Under the pieces are notes generated by a model that did no database searches, was not told the DNA's origin, and worked only from the letters and a program-made list of their open reading frames with translations. From positions 8,662 through 72,661 of the forward strand of contig JAHBMJ010003770.1 of the NCBI GenBank assembly GCA_018398765.1: a stretch of 64,000 bases of DNA, in the 5' to 3' direction. Shown in pieces: positions 46,999 to 57,986 of this stretch. Source of the DNA: Chromera velia (lineage: Eukaryota; Sar; Chromeraceae). Position 1 is the first letter of the stretch. Each line of letters begins with the position of its first letter. The translations under genes were made by a program, and so were the position numbers.

Positions 46999-47509
46999 TG
47001 ACTGGCTGACTGGCTGACTGGCTGGCTGGCTGGCTGACTGACTGACTGACTGTTTGGCTGACTAACCGACTGACTGACTAACTTCTCGGCTATATGGCCG
47101 CTGACCGAATTTCTTCCTCTGCAGTGGCACGAATGATGTCATCAATTGCCTCAGGAGGCTCTTCAGGGGGGAGGGGATCTGGAGGTAAGCTGAGGTCCTC
47201 TCCTTTGGGAAGTTCTGGAATTTTGGTTTTGTCAATGCTGGAATCATTAGAGGACCGCCTTATCAACTGACGGACTGAGTCCTCCTCATTCAAATTCTGT
47301 TTGAGGGCGCTTGTAAGGTCCTTGCTGAGCCTTTTTACACCTTCGTCATCGAGCCGCGTCTGTGGCGGTTCTGCGTCTGCCTGCACCTTCTTTCCAGAAG
47401 TGACAGGATCCACGCTCTCTGCAGGTAGAGCCGGCGCTTTGGGATCTGTCACGAGTTCATCGATGCGCAGGGATGGGGATCCTCCTGGAGAGAGGACTTT
47501 CGTTGTCAT
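44607..47509 (-). CDS. Unrecognised protein, 3 exons, 667 aa
   Basis: Exons 47106-47509, 45316-46564 and 44607-44957 join in phase (2004 nt). The ATG at 47509 is the first in frame; an acceptor just upstream cannot be excluded. Residues 1-135 are acidic with a Pro-rich patch (PPDPLPPEEPPEA) and end in AEEEIR, which joins VQFPEIADDAEQVAQLL. Residues about 190-330 are helical and Arg/Ala-rich (RASLVRSLRDRQRRQVI). The part before the last junction looks like a beta-rich domain: DRRTWFTSKHRGG, DVSFFLFGGERYFFLL, TTMYFDFSFLIGGRQFQFSI. The C terminus is basic (RKGKGKGGTGRG) and ends at a TAA at 44607-44609. No family is recognised; I assign no function. Intron 1 carries a large compound microsatellite. 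Confidence 0.7.
44979..45022. repeat. (CA)n microsatellite next to a splice acceptor
   Basis: CA run in intron 2 of the gene at 44607-47509, about 20 bases upstream (minus strand) of the ATGTAG acceptor. On the sense strand it is a TG repeat. Confidence 0.9.
46625..47075. repeat. Compound microsatellite filling an intron
   Basis: Successive blocks of GAAA, GGAA, GGGA, CA, TTAC, GACT and GGCT units cover about 450 bases, nearly all of intron 1 of the gene at 44607-47509 (intron 46565-47105). Confidence 0.95.
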
Positions 47510-48308
47510 TGTGCACCACTCTGTGTTGACGAATAGGAACCGGAGAAATCTACATGGAAGTCAAATGTCGCACTCCAGGACTGCGAGGAATGTCCTATAC
47601 ACACTTTGTCTTCAATTCGATTGACAAACACTGCATGGGGTGGATCCAATACATACATCCATGGCCGGTCGCATGCATGAAGTCGATCGAATGTCTATAT
47701 GTGTATATATTTCAAGTATCCTTTTAATTTAATTTTTTAAATTTCATCATTTTTTAAATTTGCATGCATATGTGTATCGGTCGGGCTTGCATAGGTGCAC
47801 ATGCACGCCGCGCCCGCCGCACGCAAAGCCGCCGGTCCGCCGCCTGCCGCTCACCATATGCATGCGGCGACGTACAGACTTTTCGGACTCTTACATATAG
47901 TCCTTCTCATGCTGCCTTCGTTGTTTCTCAAGTTTCTCTCCCTTCTCCTCCTGACTTTCGATCTCTGTCTTCAGGTATCTAAATTATCATCTAATTTAAA
48001 TTTGATTTTCTTATTGGGCGTTATTTACCCCCAAGAGGCTAGTCAGTTTTTAAAATGAGAATAAATGAGAAACTATCAAAGTCACGGCTTTGACGGCCTT
48101 CGGCCATCAAAGCCACGGCTTTTGCGGCCTAAAAAAACTTTATGTAAACATAATAATCAATGATAATAAGGATGACTTATCATGACTATAACCAGTAAGA
48201 ACTAATGACTCTTATAATAATAAGAACATATGATAACTATAATGATAAGATATATTTACATACATTAACATATTCATACATGTATACAGTGACTTTATTT
48301 CAGTTTGT
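47510..48308 (-). promoter_or_regulatory. Presumed 5' region of the 44607 gene, with GCATGCAT sites
   Basis: AT-rich with no coding signal. GCATGCAT occurs at 47671-47678 and again within TGCATGCATA at 47761-47770, 160-260 bases upstream of the ATG at 47509. A short direct repeat CACGGCTTT...GGCCT lies near 48083-48130. Confidence 0.3.
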
Positions 48309-48593
48309 TCAGATACGGATAGCTGCTCCCCTCTGTCTACGACCTGCTAGTACATATATATCATCTTCTCCGTCTGAGTTGTTTAACTCCTCAGCTGCCT
48401 CTGCTCCTCCATTCTCTGAATCGAATGAAGTCGGGGCAGCAAAACGGGCCTTCCATTTTTTTTGTTTTGCTTTCGCTTTTGCTTTCGGCCTCCCTTTTGC
48501 TCTGGCTCTCTGCCTTCTTCCCCCTTCTCTCTCTAGATCTTCTTCTATTGCTGTGCCTGTGTCACATGCAATCCGCCTGCTTGCTTCGACCAA
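48309..48593 (-). CDS. Candidate small basic/acidic protein or exon
   Basis: A 94-codon frame begins MVEASRRIACDTG, followed by a Lys/Ala/Arg-rich block (KGRPKAKAKAKQKKWKAR) and an acidic block (NSDGEDDIYVLAG). Alternating charge blocks suggest a nuclear or nucleic-acid-binding tail. A Leu-rich frame on the opposite strand ends at a good GTGAGA donor at 48600, so the coding strand is not certain. No family is recognised. Confidence 0.3.
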   Translation of the reverse strand: MVEASRRIACDTGTAIEEDLEREGGRRQRARAKGRPKAKAKAKQKKWKARFAAPTSFDSENGGAEAAEELNNSDGEDDIYVLAGRRQRGAAIRI

Positions 48594-48659
48594 AGCAGGT
48601 GAGAGATAGTGAAGGACCAGAGATTTCAGTTTTTAGAGGATAGTCAGAAAAGGAAAAGC

Positions 48660-49608
48660 GCAGAGTCTCACCCACTCCTGGCATCCATGTGCTCTCTGCC
48701 TCATCGACGAACTTCCTTCACGTGCTGCCCCGCCTGGCAGTGTGCGGAGAGCCCCCGAGCCTAGCCCCGAGCTCTGAGCTTAGTCATGCACTCACATTTG
48801 CTTAACATGCTCAGGCTTTCCTCTCCGACTCATCTTTTTAACGCGGCACTCAACTGACTCCATATACGGAGCTTTTGGAATTTTAAGTCAATATCGAAAG
48901 AGGAAGGGCCCATCGGATCTCCGCCTGTGTCCTGCTGAAACCCCGTCAATTTACCCCTCCCATCAAACAGAACCCGACACCCCAAATCACACAGAGGGAG
49001 AAAAAGGAAAGAAGGAGGACTGAAAAAGTCAACGAAGAAGGAATCTTCTTCGTTTTGAGATAGATTGACAACAACAGCATACGATCGATCGACGTCTTCC
49101 TTCTACAAAGATTGAAACACATAGTACTTGCCAGTCGTTTTGTTTGCATAGAACCATAACTCCTTTATATGAACGAAGATGCAGTATGCAACAGCGGGCT
49201 CCTTGTTCTCTTCCGCCCTCTCCTTAAATTCAAAAGAAAGCAACTAATAAATGTCCCCCTTCCAATACGCGGCCCCTCCGAACATGGAGGGCGAAGATCG
49301 AGATACGAGGTGTTGCGTACAGACTGAAACCGGCGAGGAACAGGACAAGATTGACAGGTGTATAAAGGTATTAGACGACCAATATAATATAAAGCCGTGA
49401 GACGAGAGTGAAGCCAAAGCACACGGAATTAACATTCTGTTGAGAAGAGGGACAAAAAGCTATAAGAGATATTTTTCTTCCCGACTGGAATTGACGGTCA
49501 AGTTGATGGTCAAGATTTTTTTAATTTTTGAGCTTCGGAGGGCCGATCAACCAGCTCTGATACAATACGTAACACACATGCATGCGGCATGCCCGTGGCT
49601 TTTATAGG
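48660..49608. other. Intergenic, nothing supported
   Basis: Mixed composition without a convincing exon on either strand. CATGCATGCGGCATGC near 49577-49592 repeats the motif seen upstream of other genes. Confidence 0.4.
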
Positions 49609-49742
49609 CCAGCGCCTTCAGCGCCCATCGGCTTTCGTAGGCCCGGGCCTTCGGCGTGGTCCGGTCTCTGCGGCGGGGCACCTTCGGCGCCCATTAGCTT
49701 TTACGGGCCCAAGCCTTCGGCGCGGTCCAGCTTTTGCAGCCC
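49609..49742. repeat. Two-copy ~66-bp GC-rich tandem duplication
   Basis: Two diverged copies of a unit containing CCTTCGGCGCCCATYRGCTT and GCCTTCGGCGYGGTCC lie head to tail at about 49609-49676 and 49679-49742, just left of the LINE fragment. Confidence 0.6.
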
Positions 49743-49799
49743 CTGAGTATCAAAGCCTGACCAGCCTCTTAAGAGCAGCGCTATCCTAGGCATTAGTGA

Positions 49800-51030
49800 G
49801 CTTACCGTAACCACATACTCTTTCTTGGTTTTGTTTCTTCTTTTTCTCGAATTTAACTCTTCAAAGCTCTTTGGATGCCCGTTGCAATGTTTGGTCTTGA
49901 AGCCTTTAATCTCAGGCAGTCAAATGTTCAATGCCTCGATGCATTGCAACTTTATTTTGTTCACTGGTCATTTGGTTTATCCCATAACTCTTTTGTCTCA
50001 CCCTCTCTTCATTCCTTTGGTTTGGAACCCTTTGGCTGTCTGCTTGCAAAACAGTATAAAACACTGTCAGGTAGCCAGCTTCTTTCAGTCTCTCAAATCT
50101 ATAGAATGCGCCTTGCCCATAGCTGTATGGGAGGCGTGCATCGCTGGTTCTAGTGCCCCCTTTATGTCCTCTATCAAACGTCTGGCTATGCCCCTTGACA
50201 ATTCTCTCCTGGAAGACACGAATGAGCCACACTCTAGGCCACACCAAGAAAAACCAAAAAAGAAGGGGAAATATAAACAAAAAGAGACGTATCGCAAGAT
50301 TCAGACGAACCAATGGCTTGGAGAATGGGCTAAAAGGTAGGAAGGCAGTAGGAATAGAGACAGAATCTTCTATCCCCGTGCTGCCCTCACTGATTTTCAA
50401 AGAGAGAACCCTTCTAAACAGAGGCTCTCCATGCTCCTCCTAGCAGAAAGGAAATAACAGTCACGTTCATCAGATACAGGAAACGATCTGCACATACGCA
50501 CACTGTCCCCCCTTGTCTCCGTAAATCCTCTGCGAACCTCCGCCCTCTCCTGAGAGCGATGATGGGTGGTTATGTGCAGCGGGGGGAGCTAGAGAAGACC
50601 TGCTCGGCTTGCTCTGGCAGAAAAGTTTATGATGAGATCCACTTGCTCACGGAATATGTGGACACAGAGAAGGAAAGACAGAAGCTTAACAAAATCATTA
50701 GCAGAATAAAGGAGCGTGCACCCATTAAGAAATGGGTGGAAATTGCGCAATGGGTGGCTGCCTCAGCTGGTAGAGGAGTGGGGGAGAATAAAAAGAAAGT
50801 CCGAGAGACGATCGCTCTTATTTCGTCATTCCAGCCTCTGGCGGGTATGAGGGCGGTTGAGGAGTGTATAGCCAAATTGGAGAGAGTTCGTGTTGTCATG
50901 TATTAATGGATCAATGCGCTAGGTCAACAAACCAACATTGCATATCATACCCCGTGGTTGCATGGCCAGAGCCTAAGTGGTGGCTCACCAGCTTTAACCG
51001 CCTCAATTCAATTCAATTCATTCATAATTA
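49800..51030 (+). mobile_element. 5'-truncated LINE, 3' end with CAATT tail
   Basis: 49875-50153 reads MPVAMFGLEAFNLRQSNVQ and LDALQLYFVHW, the thumb region of a LINE reverse transcriptase. A second frame, 50559-50906, carries a CSAC...H-type C-terminal segment (KTCSACSGRKVYDEIHLL) then KKWVEIAQWVAAS and ends at a TAA at 50904-50906. The intervening part (50154-50558) is frameshifted and has stops, so the copy is dead. After about 95 bases of 3' UTR the sequence ends in CAATTCAATTCAATTCATTCAT, a short A/T-rich tandem tail like those of many LINEs. The 5' limit near 49800 is approximate, and no target duplication was found. Confidence 0.6.
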
Positions 51031-52053
51031 TTATTTACTATGATGGCTAACATTTGATTTTTAAAAATATATAAATAATTCAACTAGTATTTTAAGCTAG
51101 TATTCTATGATTCTATCAAGATTAATCAACATACTACTGAATGTCATATTTTACCATCGGTATTCATATTAATGATGTGCCTGGTTTTATAGCCATGCAA
51201 ATGAACGTGCTTTTGAAACGGTTCAACTGGACTTACCAGTGGCATGACTAACAAAACGTTTTGACAACAAAATCTTTTTTGGGGCAAAAAGACACCCTGC
51301 ACATTGCACCTACGGTCGCAAAAGAAATAGTAGACAAATTCCGGGAAAAAAAGGAAATCTTCCCCCCTCCGTCTATGAAAACGTTCTCTGTTCCCTCCTG
51401 CACAGAAGCAAATGCCCCATGCCTGAGAACCAATCCACTGAGGATTCCGATGCTTTCCATCTTTTGAGGCAGGAGATCCATGGAGAGCCACCGGCTATCC
51501 TACTGAGGAAACACTTGAAACAGAGCAGAAGGGATGCATAGAGAAGTCTCTCGCCACAACGCATTGATCCGCGACCACAAAGTGTGTCAGCCGACATGAG
51601 CAAAAAGGAATGAGAAAGACATGCCTCCTGATTGATGAACACGAAAAAGTCGCAAAACTTCTCTCGCGTGCGGGAGTGCACGCACGCGGGCATGTATTGT
51701 TTTCTTGTGCAAAGGCAATAGCGCAAGCCAAATCTGATGCTGTCGAAGAAGATGCGCAAAAGATGTGCAGAAGTTCCTTTTCTCGCTTTCCATGAAATCG
51801 CTCTTATGCTCTTCCCTTCCCCCCTCCCCTCTCTTTCTGTAGTTCACAAAAATGAAAAGGCACCCATCTCGCCTTCCTTCTTTTTATTGTTTCTCTCCCC
51901 TCTCTCGTGTCTCTAGTGTGTAAGCAAGAAGGGCTGAACAGAGCATCTGTGTTCTCTCCTGAAGGAGCTGGCACTTTTCTGTCACTGGAGTCTGTGAGTG
52001 AAAAATTGAATAAAACAACCGCTCAATACCGTCCTGCAGTCATGACTTTTCTT
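51031..52053 (+). other. Intergenic with possible decayed plus-strand coding pieces
   Basis: Three plus-strand segments look protein-like: 51261-51467 (HIAPTVAKEIVDKFREKKE), 51610-51795 (DEHEKVAKLLSRAGVHARGH) and 51916-51990 (QEGLNRASVFSPEGAGTF, ended by a GTGAGT). Stops separate the first two and no single spliced frame joins them. They may be a pseudogene or pieces of a gene whose other exons I cannot see. 51031-51170 is AT-rich. Confidence 0.25.
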
Positions 52054-53876
52054 TCATTGTTTCCTTGCACCCTCCTTGTCCCGAGGGCCAGGACAAGCCC
52101 TGCTGGAAGGTCGGAGGACCGCCCGCCGGTCGAGAGACTTTGCAGACCGCACGCCTGGGCCTCCTGTGCATGGGTGACTCAGAGTGGTGTGAGTTCCTCG
52201 AAGGCCACCTGCAGAAGACCGGAAGTTCCTTTGAATTTCCGTCCCTGGAGACGGTTCTGTGGACAGAAGCGTCCGGTCTGCAAGCCTCTCCGTACCTGCT
52301 TTGGCTGCCCTCCTCAACACTGCCTGGAGAGAATCCTTGAGATCTGAATTTTCAGTGCAAGGGGGGTCCTCAGGAGAGCGGGACTGTCTATCAGAGTGCT
52401 GTAAGAGGGTATTGGGGTTTGCATGGGCACTTGACGATGCTCCTCTTGAACTGAGGGAGCGGTTGGACGCCGGCGGATTGGTGTGTGCTGCTGTTTTCTC
52501 TGCAGACGCCTGAGGTTGAGGCTCTGCCTGGCTGTGGGGTCCACCGGATCGGCCCGTGGCTGCCTTTGTGGATGTGAGTGGTCTTCCTTTGGCAGACTGT
52601 GGGTTCTTCAGACTGGGGGGCGTTTGCAGAGAATTTCCCGTGAGGTCTCCTGTGTGAGGTCCTGTGAGTGCATTGTCTCTCTGTTGTTTGAGGAGAGAAA
52701 GGTGCAGGGCTTTCGCGGGAGGGCAGAGAGACCTCAGGATCTCCTCAGTAGAGTGAGGGACACATACCTCCTCCACACCCTCCTGCACGAAGATGAACAT
52801 GAAAGTCCAGGTATAAACTCTAAAGACACTTCGTCGATGTTCACTGTCAAAAAGGGGGAGTGCCTTCCTCCCTATCATCGAATTCGCAAGAGGCGCACAC
52901 AATCGAAAGACACTGCGCATATCACACACAGAACTCCCTTGTGTTTTCGTGAGGCATAAGCTTCCTCCATGCCGTCTTACAGGAAGCAGCCAGCGATGCG
53001 TGCAGACAGGCAGGTGAGGCAGACATGGAGAAAGGTAGGCAGGAGGAAGGTCCGCAGGCAGGCGGACAAATATTCAGCATCCAGTCAAAAACGTGGTGAG
53101 TCACAAAAGTAGGCAGAAGGGTCTGCAAATGGGTCGGTTCTCAATGTCGGTAGTCAGTCAAGCAAGCATACAGATAGTCAGAGAGATTTGAGAGAACGGT
53201 ACAGGGCCGTGCCTCTCTCTTTCCACACGTATCCACATGCATGCCCGTGTTTCTGTTCGTGCACTGACCCGCAGCTCCAGGAGGTCTGTTGCGGGAGGGA
53301 CCCCCGCAGCTTCCAAAAGGGCTGCGAAGAGTTCCGTTTTCGCGAGTCTCATTTTCCCACTCACAACCGTATGACTTGAGGATCCTGACTGCCCCCCGTC
53401 AGACAAAAAGGAGGAAGTGCGCGTGTCACCCAGCTTCTTCCCCCCCCCTCCCCCAGACGAGGGGCCTGGAGACAGGCTGAAGTCTACTGACACAACTGAA
53501 AAACCGCGGATATATGCTGCTCGCACGAGAGCTACCAGCGTTCCGCAGTTTCCTCGACCTCCCGCTCGCACATCAATTTTTTTAGAGAAGTCTCGACATC
53601 GATTCATTTTCTTTGCAGACGTTCCGGGCCCCCCCCAGATGCCCTTTTTGTTCCTCATCGGATCCCCTCTATTGGGAGAGCTGGGTGCCAGAAGTTGACG
53701 AGCCCTGTGAATCTCTGGGTGTGTGTCTCTGGCCACTTGGCCACGTGGGGGATCAACCCGGGGGACCAGAAGGCGCCCCTTTTGGGGGTTAAGGAGAGAC
53801 TCCAGTTGAACACATTTTGGAATGTTCTGGAGTGCTTTCTTGAGGCAGACTGCAGACTCGAGCTCAGAAAGATTTC
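52054..53876 (-). CDS. Unrecognised protein, last two exons found
   Basis: Exons 53269-53876 and 52054-52782 join on a codon boundary (GTCAGT donor, GTGCAG acceptor) to give LLELR-EGVEEVCVPHSTEE. The upstream exon holds NLSELESAVCLKKALQNI, a Gly/Lys-rich stretch, GRGNCGTLVALVRAAYIRGF, a Gly/Ser-rich loop and the helix AKTELFAALLEAAGVPP. The last exon (242 residues) begins helical (STEEILRSLCPPAKALHLSL) and then is Ser/Pro/Gln-rich to a TGA at 52054-52056. An earlier exon ending with one spare base is needed but not identified. No family is recognised. Confidence 0.6.
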
Positions 53877-55167
53877 CTGCATGCATATGTACAAACGATT
53901 CATCCAGACTGAAGACCACTGGCTTGTTTCATGGGTCCAATCGAAGTCAGATTGCTTAGTAAAAGAAATCCATGCCCCGACGCAAATTAATGCAACCTGC
54001 AGAGCACTACACCACCCCCTCCTTCTGACCTGCATAGTTTTGAAGGTCACGCTTCAAGTGAAATGTGTAGTGCACGTCTGGGCTATCCGGTTGGGGACTG
54101 AACTCAAGTTTCGTTACAGCAAAACCGAAAGCAAAGATTGCAGCCACCAGGCAGTCGAAGAACAGAGGTTCCTGTAGAAAGCAGAAGGGAAAGAAAGGAG
54201 GCTGTGTTCATTCTTGAGAGCAGGAGAACAAGGCATGCCCGTAGTTGAGTTACTCGACAAATTGGTCAATGCATATAGATGCAATCAGGAAGGCCTAACA
54301 CGCAAATCTGACGACCAGACCCCGGGACCGTGCAAGTTGTTTGTCACCAATAAGGTTCTTCCGCATGCAGGCAGAAAAGGATCAATTGAATGCTTGACGG
54401 AAAGTACCCATTTGGTCCACCGGAGAGAAAAGAACATATGCGTCTCAGCATATATATTCAAACACGAACAAAGAAGGTCCAAAAGAGAATGCGCACATCA
54501 ACTCACTCCGGGAGCAGTGAAGGAGCAGACGTGAAACGCCATCGCTCGATCCCGTTGACAGGAGCCAGCAGTGGCTCTGTGCTGATGTTTCCTGGAATTC
54601 TCGAAATCAGAATATGTATCTATGTGGCAATGTTGACGTCCATATACATACGTACGTGCCTTCGTGTAGGTGACTTTGGATGTCTCCTTTCTCGCCACGC
54701 TTCGTTTTCGCGAAGCCAAATAAAATAATTCTTCGGTCAGCGCTCTGCCCCTACAGATCAGCTGGCAACACACATACTGCCCATACAAGCATACATACTT
54801 TGCGTTTCGATCTATATAGCTGAAGATCGATGCATCGCATGAAGGCCGGGCTCAGTTAATTTGAGGTCGATCCGACGTACGTATAATTAATGCATTTTTT
54901 TAAAAAAATGGTAATTTGTACAAGTAATTTCGCGCGCACTCGCGCGCGGAGTGAGAGAGAATAAAGTGACGCCAATCCGTCCATGAATCAATGCGATGTG
55001 TCCGTGCGACCGTGGGTATCTGCTCTCCGGCCATGATCTCGCAAGCAATTTCTTTTCGTCCTCTTTCGAAAAACTCAAACGTAGCGAATAGAAAAAATAG
55101 TCAACTATTTTTACTATATATATTTTAAAATTAAGGTATGCTGGGACGTGCTATGTATCCAACCGAC
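53877..55167. other. Intergenic or upstream introns, nothing firm
   Basis: Should contain the 5' exons of the minus-strand gene at 52054-53876, but none could be fixed. 54880-55160 is AT-rich with a CGCGCGCACTCGCGCGCG palindrome-like run near 54930-54948, and leads into the LTR element. Confidence 0.4.
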
Positions 55168-55463
55168 TGACGGTGCAAAGGCTTTTTCGGGGCCGTGGGC
55201 GTCAGGGTCCGGCCTTCCGGGACGGCGTCTTGCGTCTCGTGCACCAGAAAATCAGGAAGTGATTGATCGATCATGCAGCTGACAGCCAAAAGGATTTTTC
55301 ACAGGATTGCGGAGGATTGATTGGATAGCCGAATGATAGCCTATGATAGCCGAACTGACACTACTTTTCTGCCCTTGATCATACATACTTTTTTCTGCGG
55401 GGTTCTAGCGAGCCCTACCTCTTACTAGCTGGTTTATTACTTATCCAGACTCTAGTTTCCTTA
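55168..55463 (+). repeat. 5' LTR of the low-coding LTR element
   Basis: 296-bp repeat starting TGACGGTGC and ending TTCCTTA, about 91% identical to 58917-59209. Confidence 0.88.
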
Positions 55464-56596
55464 ATGGTGACCCAGCTTGAGAACAACCATAACCGTTTTT
55501 GAAAGGAGTCGGATCTGGTGCGCCTATTTTCTCTCTTGTGGCTTTCCATGTGACTTCAGAAAATCTCTTGCGAAGCAGCTGCTCTTTTGCAGCTGAGTGC
55601 AGAGGCTCGCGGCTTATAACAGTGACTTGATAGCGTAGTGAAACAATTTTTATCTTTTCAGTTGGAGCAGTTTCGCTTTCCGTCTCCTCCAACCTTCCCC
55701 TCCAAAAAAAGACGTGGTCGCCTCCCCCTGGTCAAATATTACAACAAGCTTTACTAGAAGCACTCAGGGGGGCTGAAGCCTTCTTTTCTAGCGAGCATTC
55801 CCCTTTTCAAGCTTTCTTTTGAAGATTGTCATCGTTTCTCCTTTTCTTCTTCTCAAGGAGACTTCCCGGCAAAAGAACTTCGCGAACAAGTTCCTTGTGT
55901 GTTTTGTGCCTTTCTTAGCGCCTTTCTTTTTGGAAAAGATTCTGGACAGTGCCGTAGGCATTCTTGGGTTGAGTGTTTTAGGAGGCAAGGTCTTTGTTCC
56001 ACTTCAGAAAATTGTGGGCACGACATCAAAGAGTGCTCCATCTCCAGTCAGTCGCGTCTTTTGTCAAACACCGTCATGCAGTCTCCCGACATACAGTGTC
56101 TTCATCCGACCGCTGGCCCAGGGCCTCTGGGCTCTCACTATCATATGCATGCAGTAGGTATTACGAGGTGCCCCTCAGTTGCTGGAGGGCCTGCTGAGGG
56201 GGCTAAAGCTATGGAGTTGGCTGGCTGTCAATCCGTTTCTTCCTACACACCTGTCACGTCTGTCATTTCAAGTTCCCAGTGTCTTCCCCCTGTGCAGCAA
56301 CAATCTTCAGGCATCCATGCCAGCAATGAAGACCGGGATATTACGAGGACCCTCCCTTCTAATACAGGTAAAGTTAGGGGGGCCAAAGCTGCAGAGTCAG
56401 TGAACGATCAGTCTTTTCCACACGATCCCAGCCCTATAGTACCGAGCCTACAGCCAACATCTGTGGGCGTCTCCACGGTATCACTCCGGTAACCATTTGT
56501 GTGTATATATTTTGAATCAAACTGCATCAAGCGTGTCACTCCGGAGACCATTCATGCATTTGCACATATGTTTTCCCTCGTGTCACTCTGGTGATA

Positions 56597-56970
56597 AGCG
56601 AGGCCGTCTCTAGAAGGAAGAGAAGGGGGAAATAATAGAAGCGAGGCCGTCTCCATCTAAAGAAAGAGAAGCGGGAAGCAATAGAAGCGAGGCCGTCTCC
56701 ATCCGAAGAAAGAAAAGGGGGAAGCAATAGAAACGAGGCCGTCTCCATCCGAAGAAAGAGAAGGGGGAAGCAACAGAAGCAAGGCCGTCTCCATCTGAAA
56801 AAAGAGAAAAGAGAAGCAATAGAAGCAAGGCCGTCTCCATCTGAAGACTAGATCTGAAGAAAGAGAAGGAAAAAGCAATAGAAGCAAAGCTGTCTCTATC
56901 TGAAGACTCGATCTGAAGAAAGAGAAGGGGGAAGCAATAGAAGCAATACTGTCTCTACATGAAGAAAGAG
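56597..56970. repeat. Minisatellite, ~46-60-bp unit, about eight copies
   Basis: Head-to-tail copies built on GAGGCCGTCTCCATC and GAAGAAAGAGAAGGGG. The later copies have an inserted GACTAGATCT-type segment. The array lies inside the LTR element. The Leu/Ser/Phe-rich minus-strand frames across it are repeat artefacts. Confidence 0.9.
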
Positions 56971-57986
56971 AAAGGGGCACTGCCAGTGCATGATTTTTTC
57001 ACATGGCGCAGACGCTTTTGAAGAGGCATAAAGACAGGAGGCTCTGAGATGAAGATAAAGAAGCGAAAAATGAGAAAAGAGGCCGTTATATCCGACTCGG
57101 ATCGAATGGATCCCACTTCCATCTTACGGATCTTTGAAGGCATCTGATGCGTTCCCGTGTGCAATCACTGTATGTACTTTTTTGTGTGTATGCTGACCAT
57201 TCTTTTGGTGCATTCAGTCAGCCAACCAGTCATACCGTCAGGCGGTCAAATTGAATTGGTCTTTCTATTTTGTTGCTCTCGTCCTTCCCATAAATCTCCC
57301 TTCAGAGAATCTTTGTGCCAGGCTTCCGGGCTGAACACTTTCCTCTTCCGTTATTCTCGTACCGTTCGGATCCGCCCTTGTACTGCACCCTTTGCTTGTC
57401 ATATTTGCATGCGTCTGCAGACCCTGCTTCAATCAATCGGGCAAGGGACTCCGGTTTCAGGCGCTTGAAAACAAAGAGAACTGGGCCCCGGCCAACAGTC
57501 AGGTCAACTAGACTTCAAACGATTTCTGTGGATTGATTGATCGGTCTTCTGTGCATGCAGCATGTCAATCTGGGTGTTGCTGGGTGTTGTTGTTTATTTG
57601 TTTTCTCCCTTTTCACAGTTTTCTTCACCCCACTTTTACCAGTTTACCATCTAACTCGCTTTTACACATCCTTCACCGTCTTTTGCTTTGTTTGGCTAAA
57701 TTGATTTGCATGGCTGTTTTGTCCGATGGACCTGCTTTCATTGAAGCAAGGAGAAGAGAAAAACAACATAAACTTTCAAGACATTCTTTTTGTAACTCTC
57801 TGATCTTTAAAAAAAAAATTTTCTGCAAGCCAGATCGATGAAAGCTCCTTCCATTCATTCACCTCTTCATCTCATCTTTGCAGTCTTTTTTCCTTTTAAT
57901 CAGAATGCCGTCTCCCGTCTTGTGTTTTAGCAGTGATTAATTGCTTTGGTACCACCTTCGTTCTAACTGGGGCATAGAAGATTCAG

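Noticed and set aside
46625-47075. CRISPR-like or satellite array
   Set aside because: The units are 2-4 bp without spacers: plain compound microsatellite.
48425-48643. Leu-rich plus-strand frame ending at a good GTGAGA donor
   Set aside because: The opposite strand has the more protein-like, charge-structured reading. Kept only as a caveat to the minus-strand candidate.
56536-56980. Leu/Ser/Phe-rich minus-strand frames
   Set aside because: They follow the ~46-60-bp minisatellite inside the LTR element.
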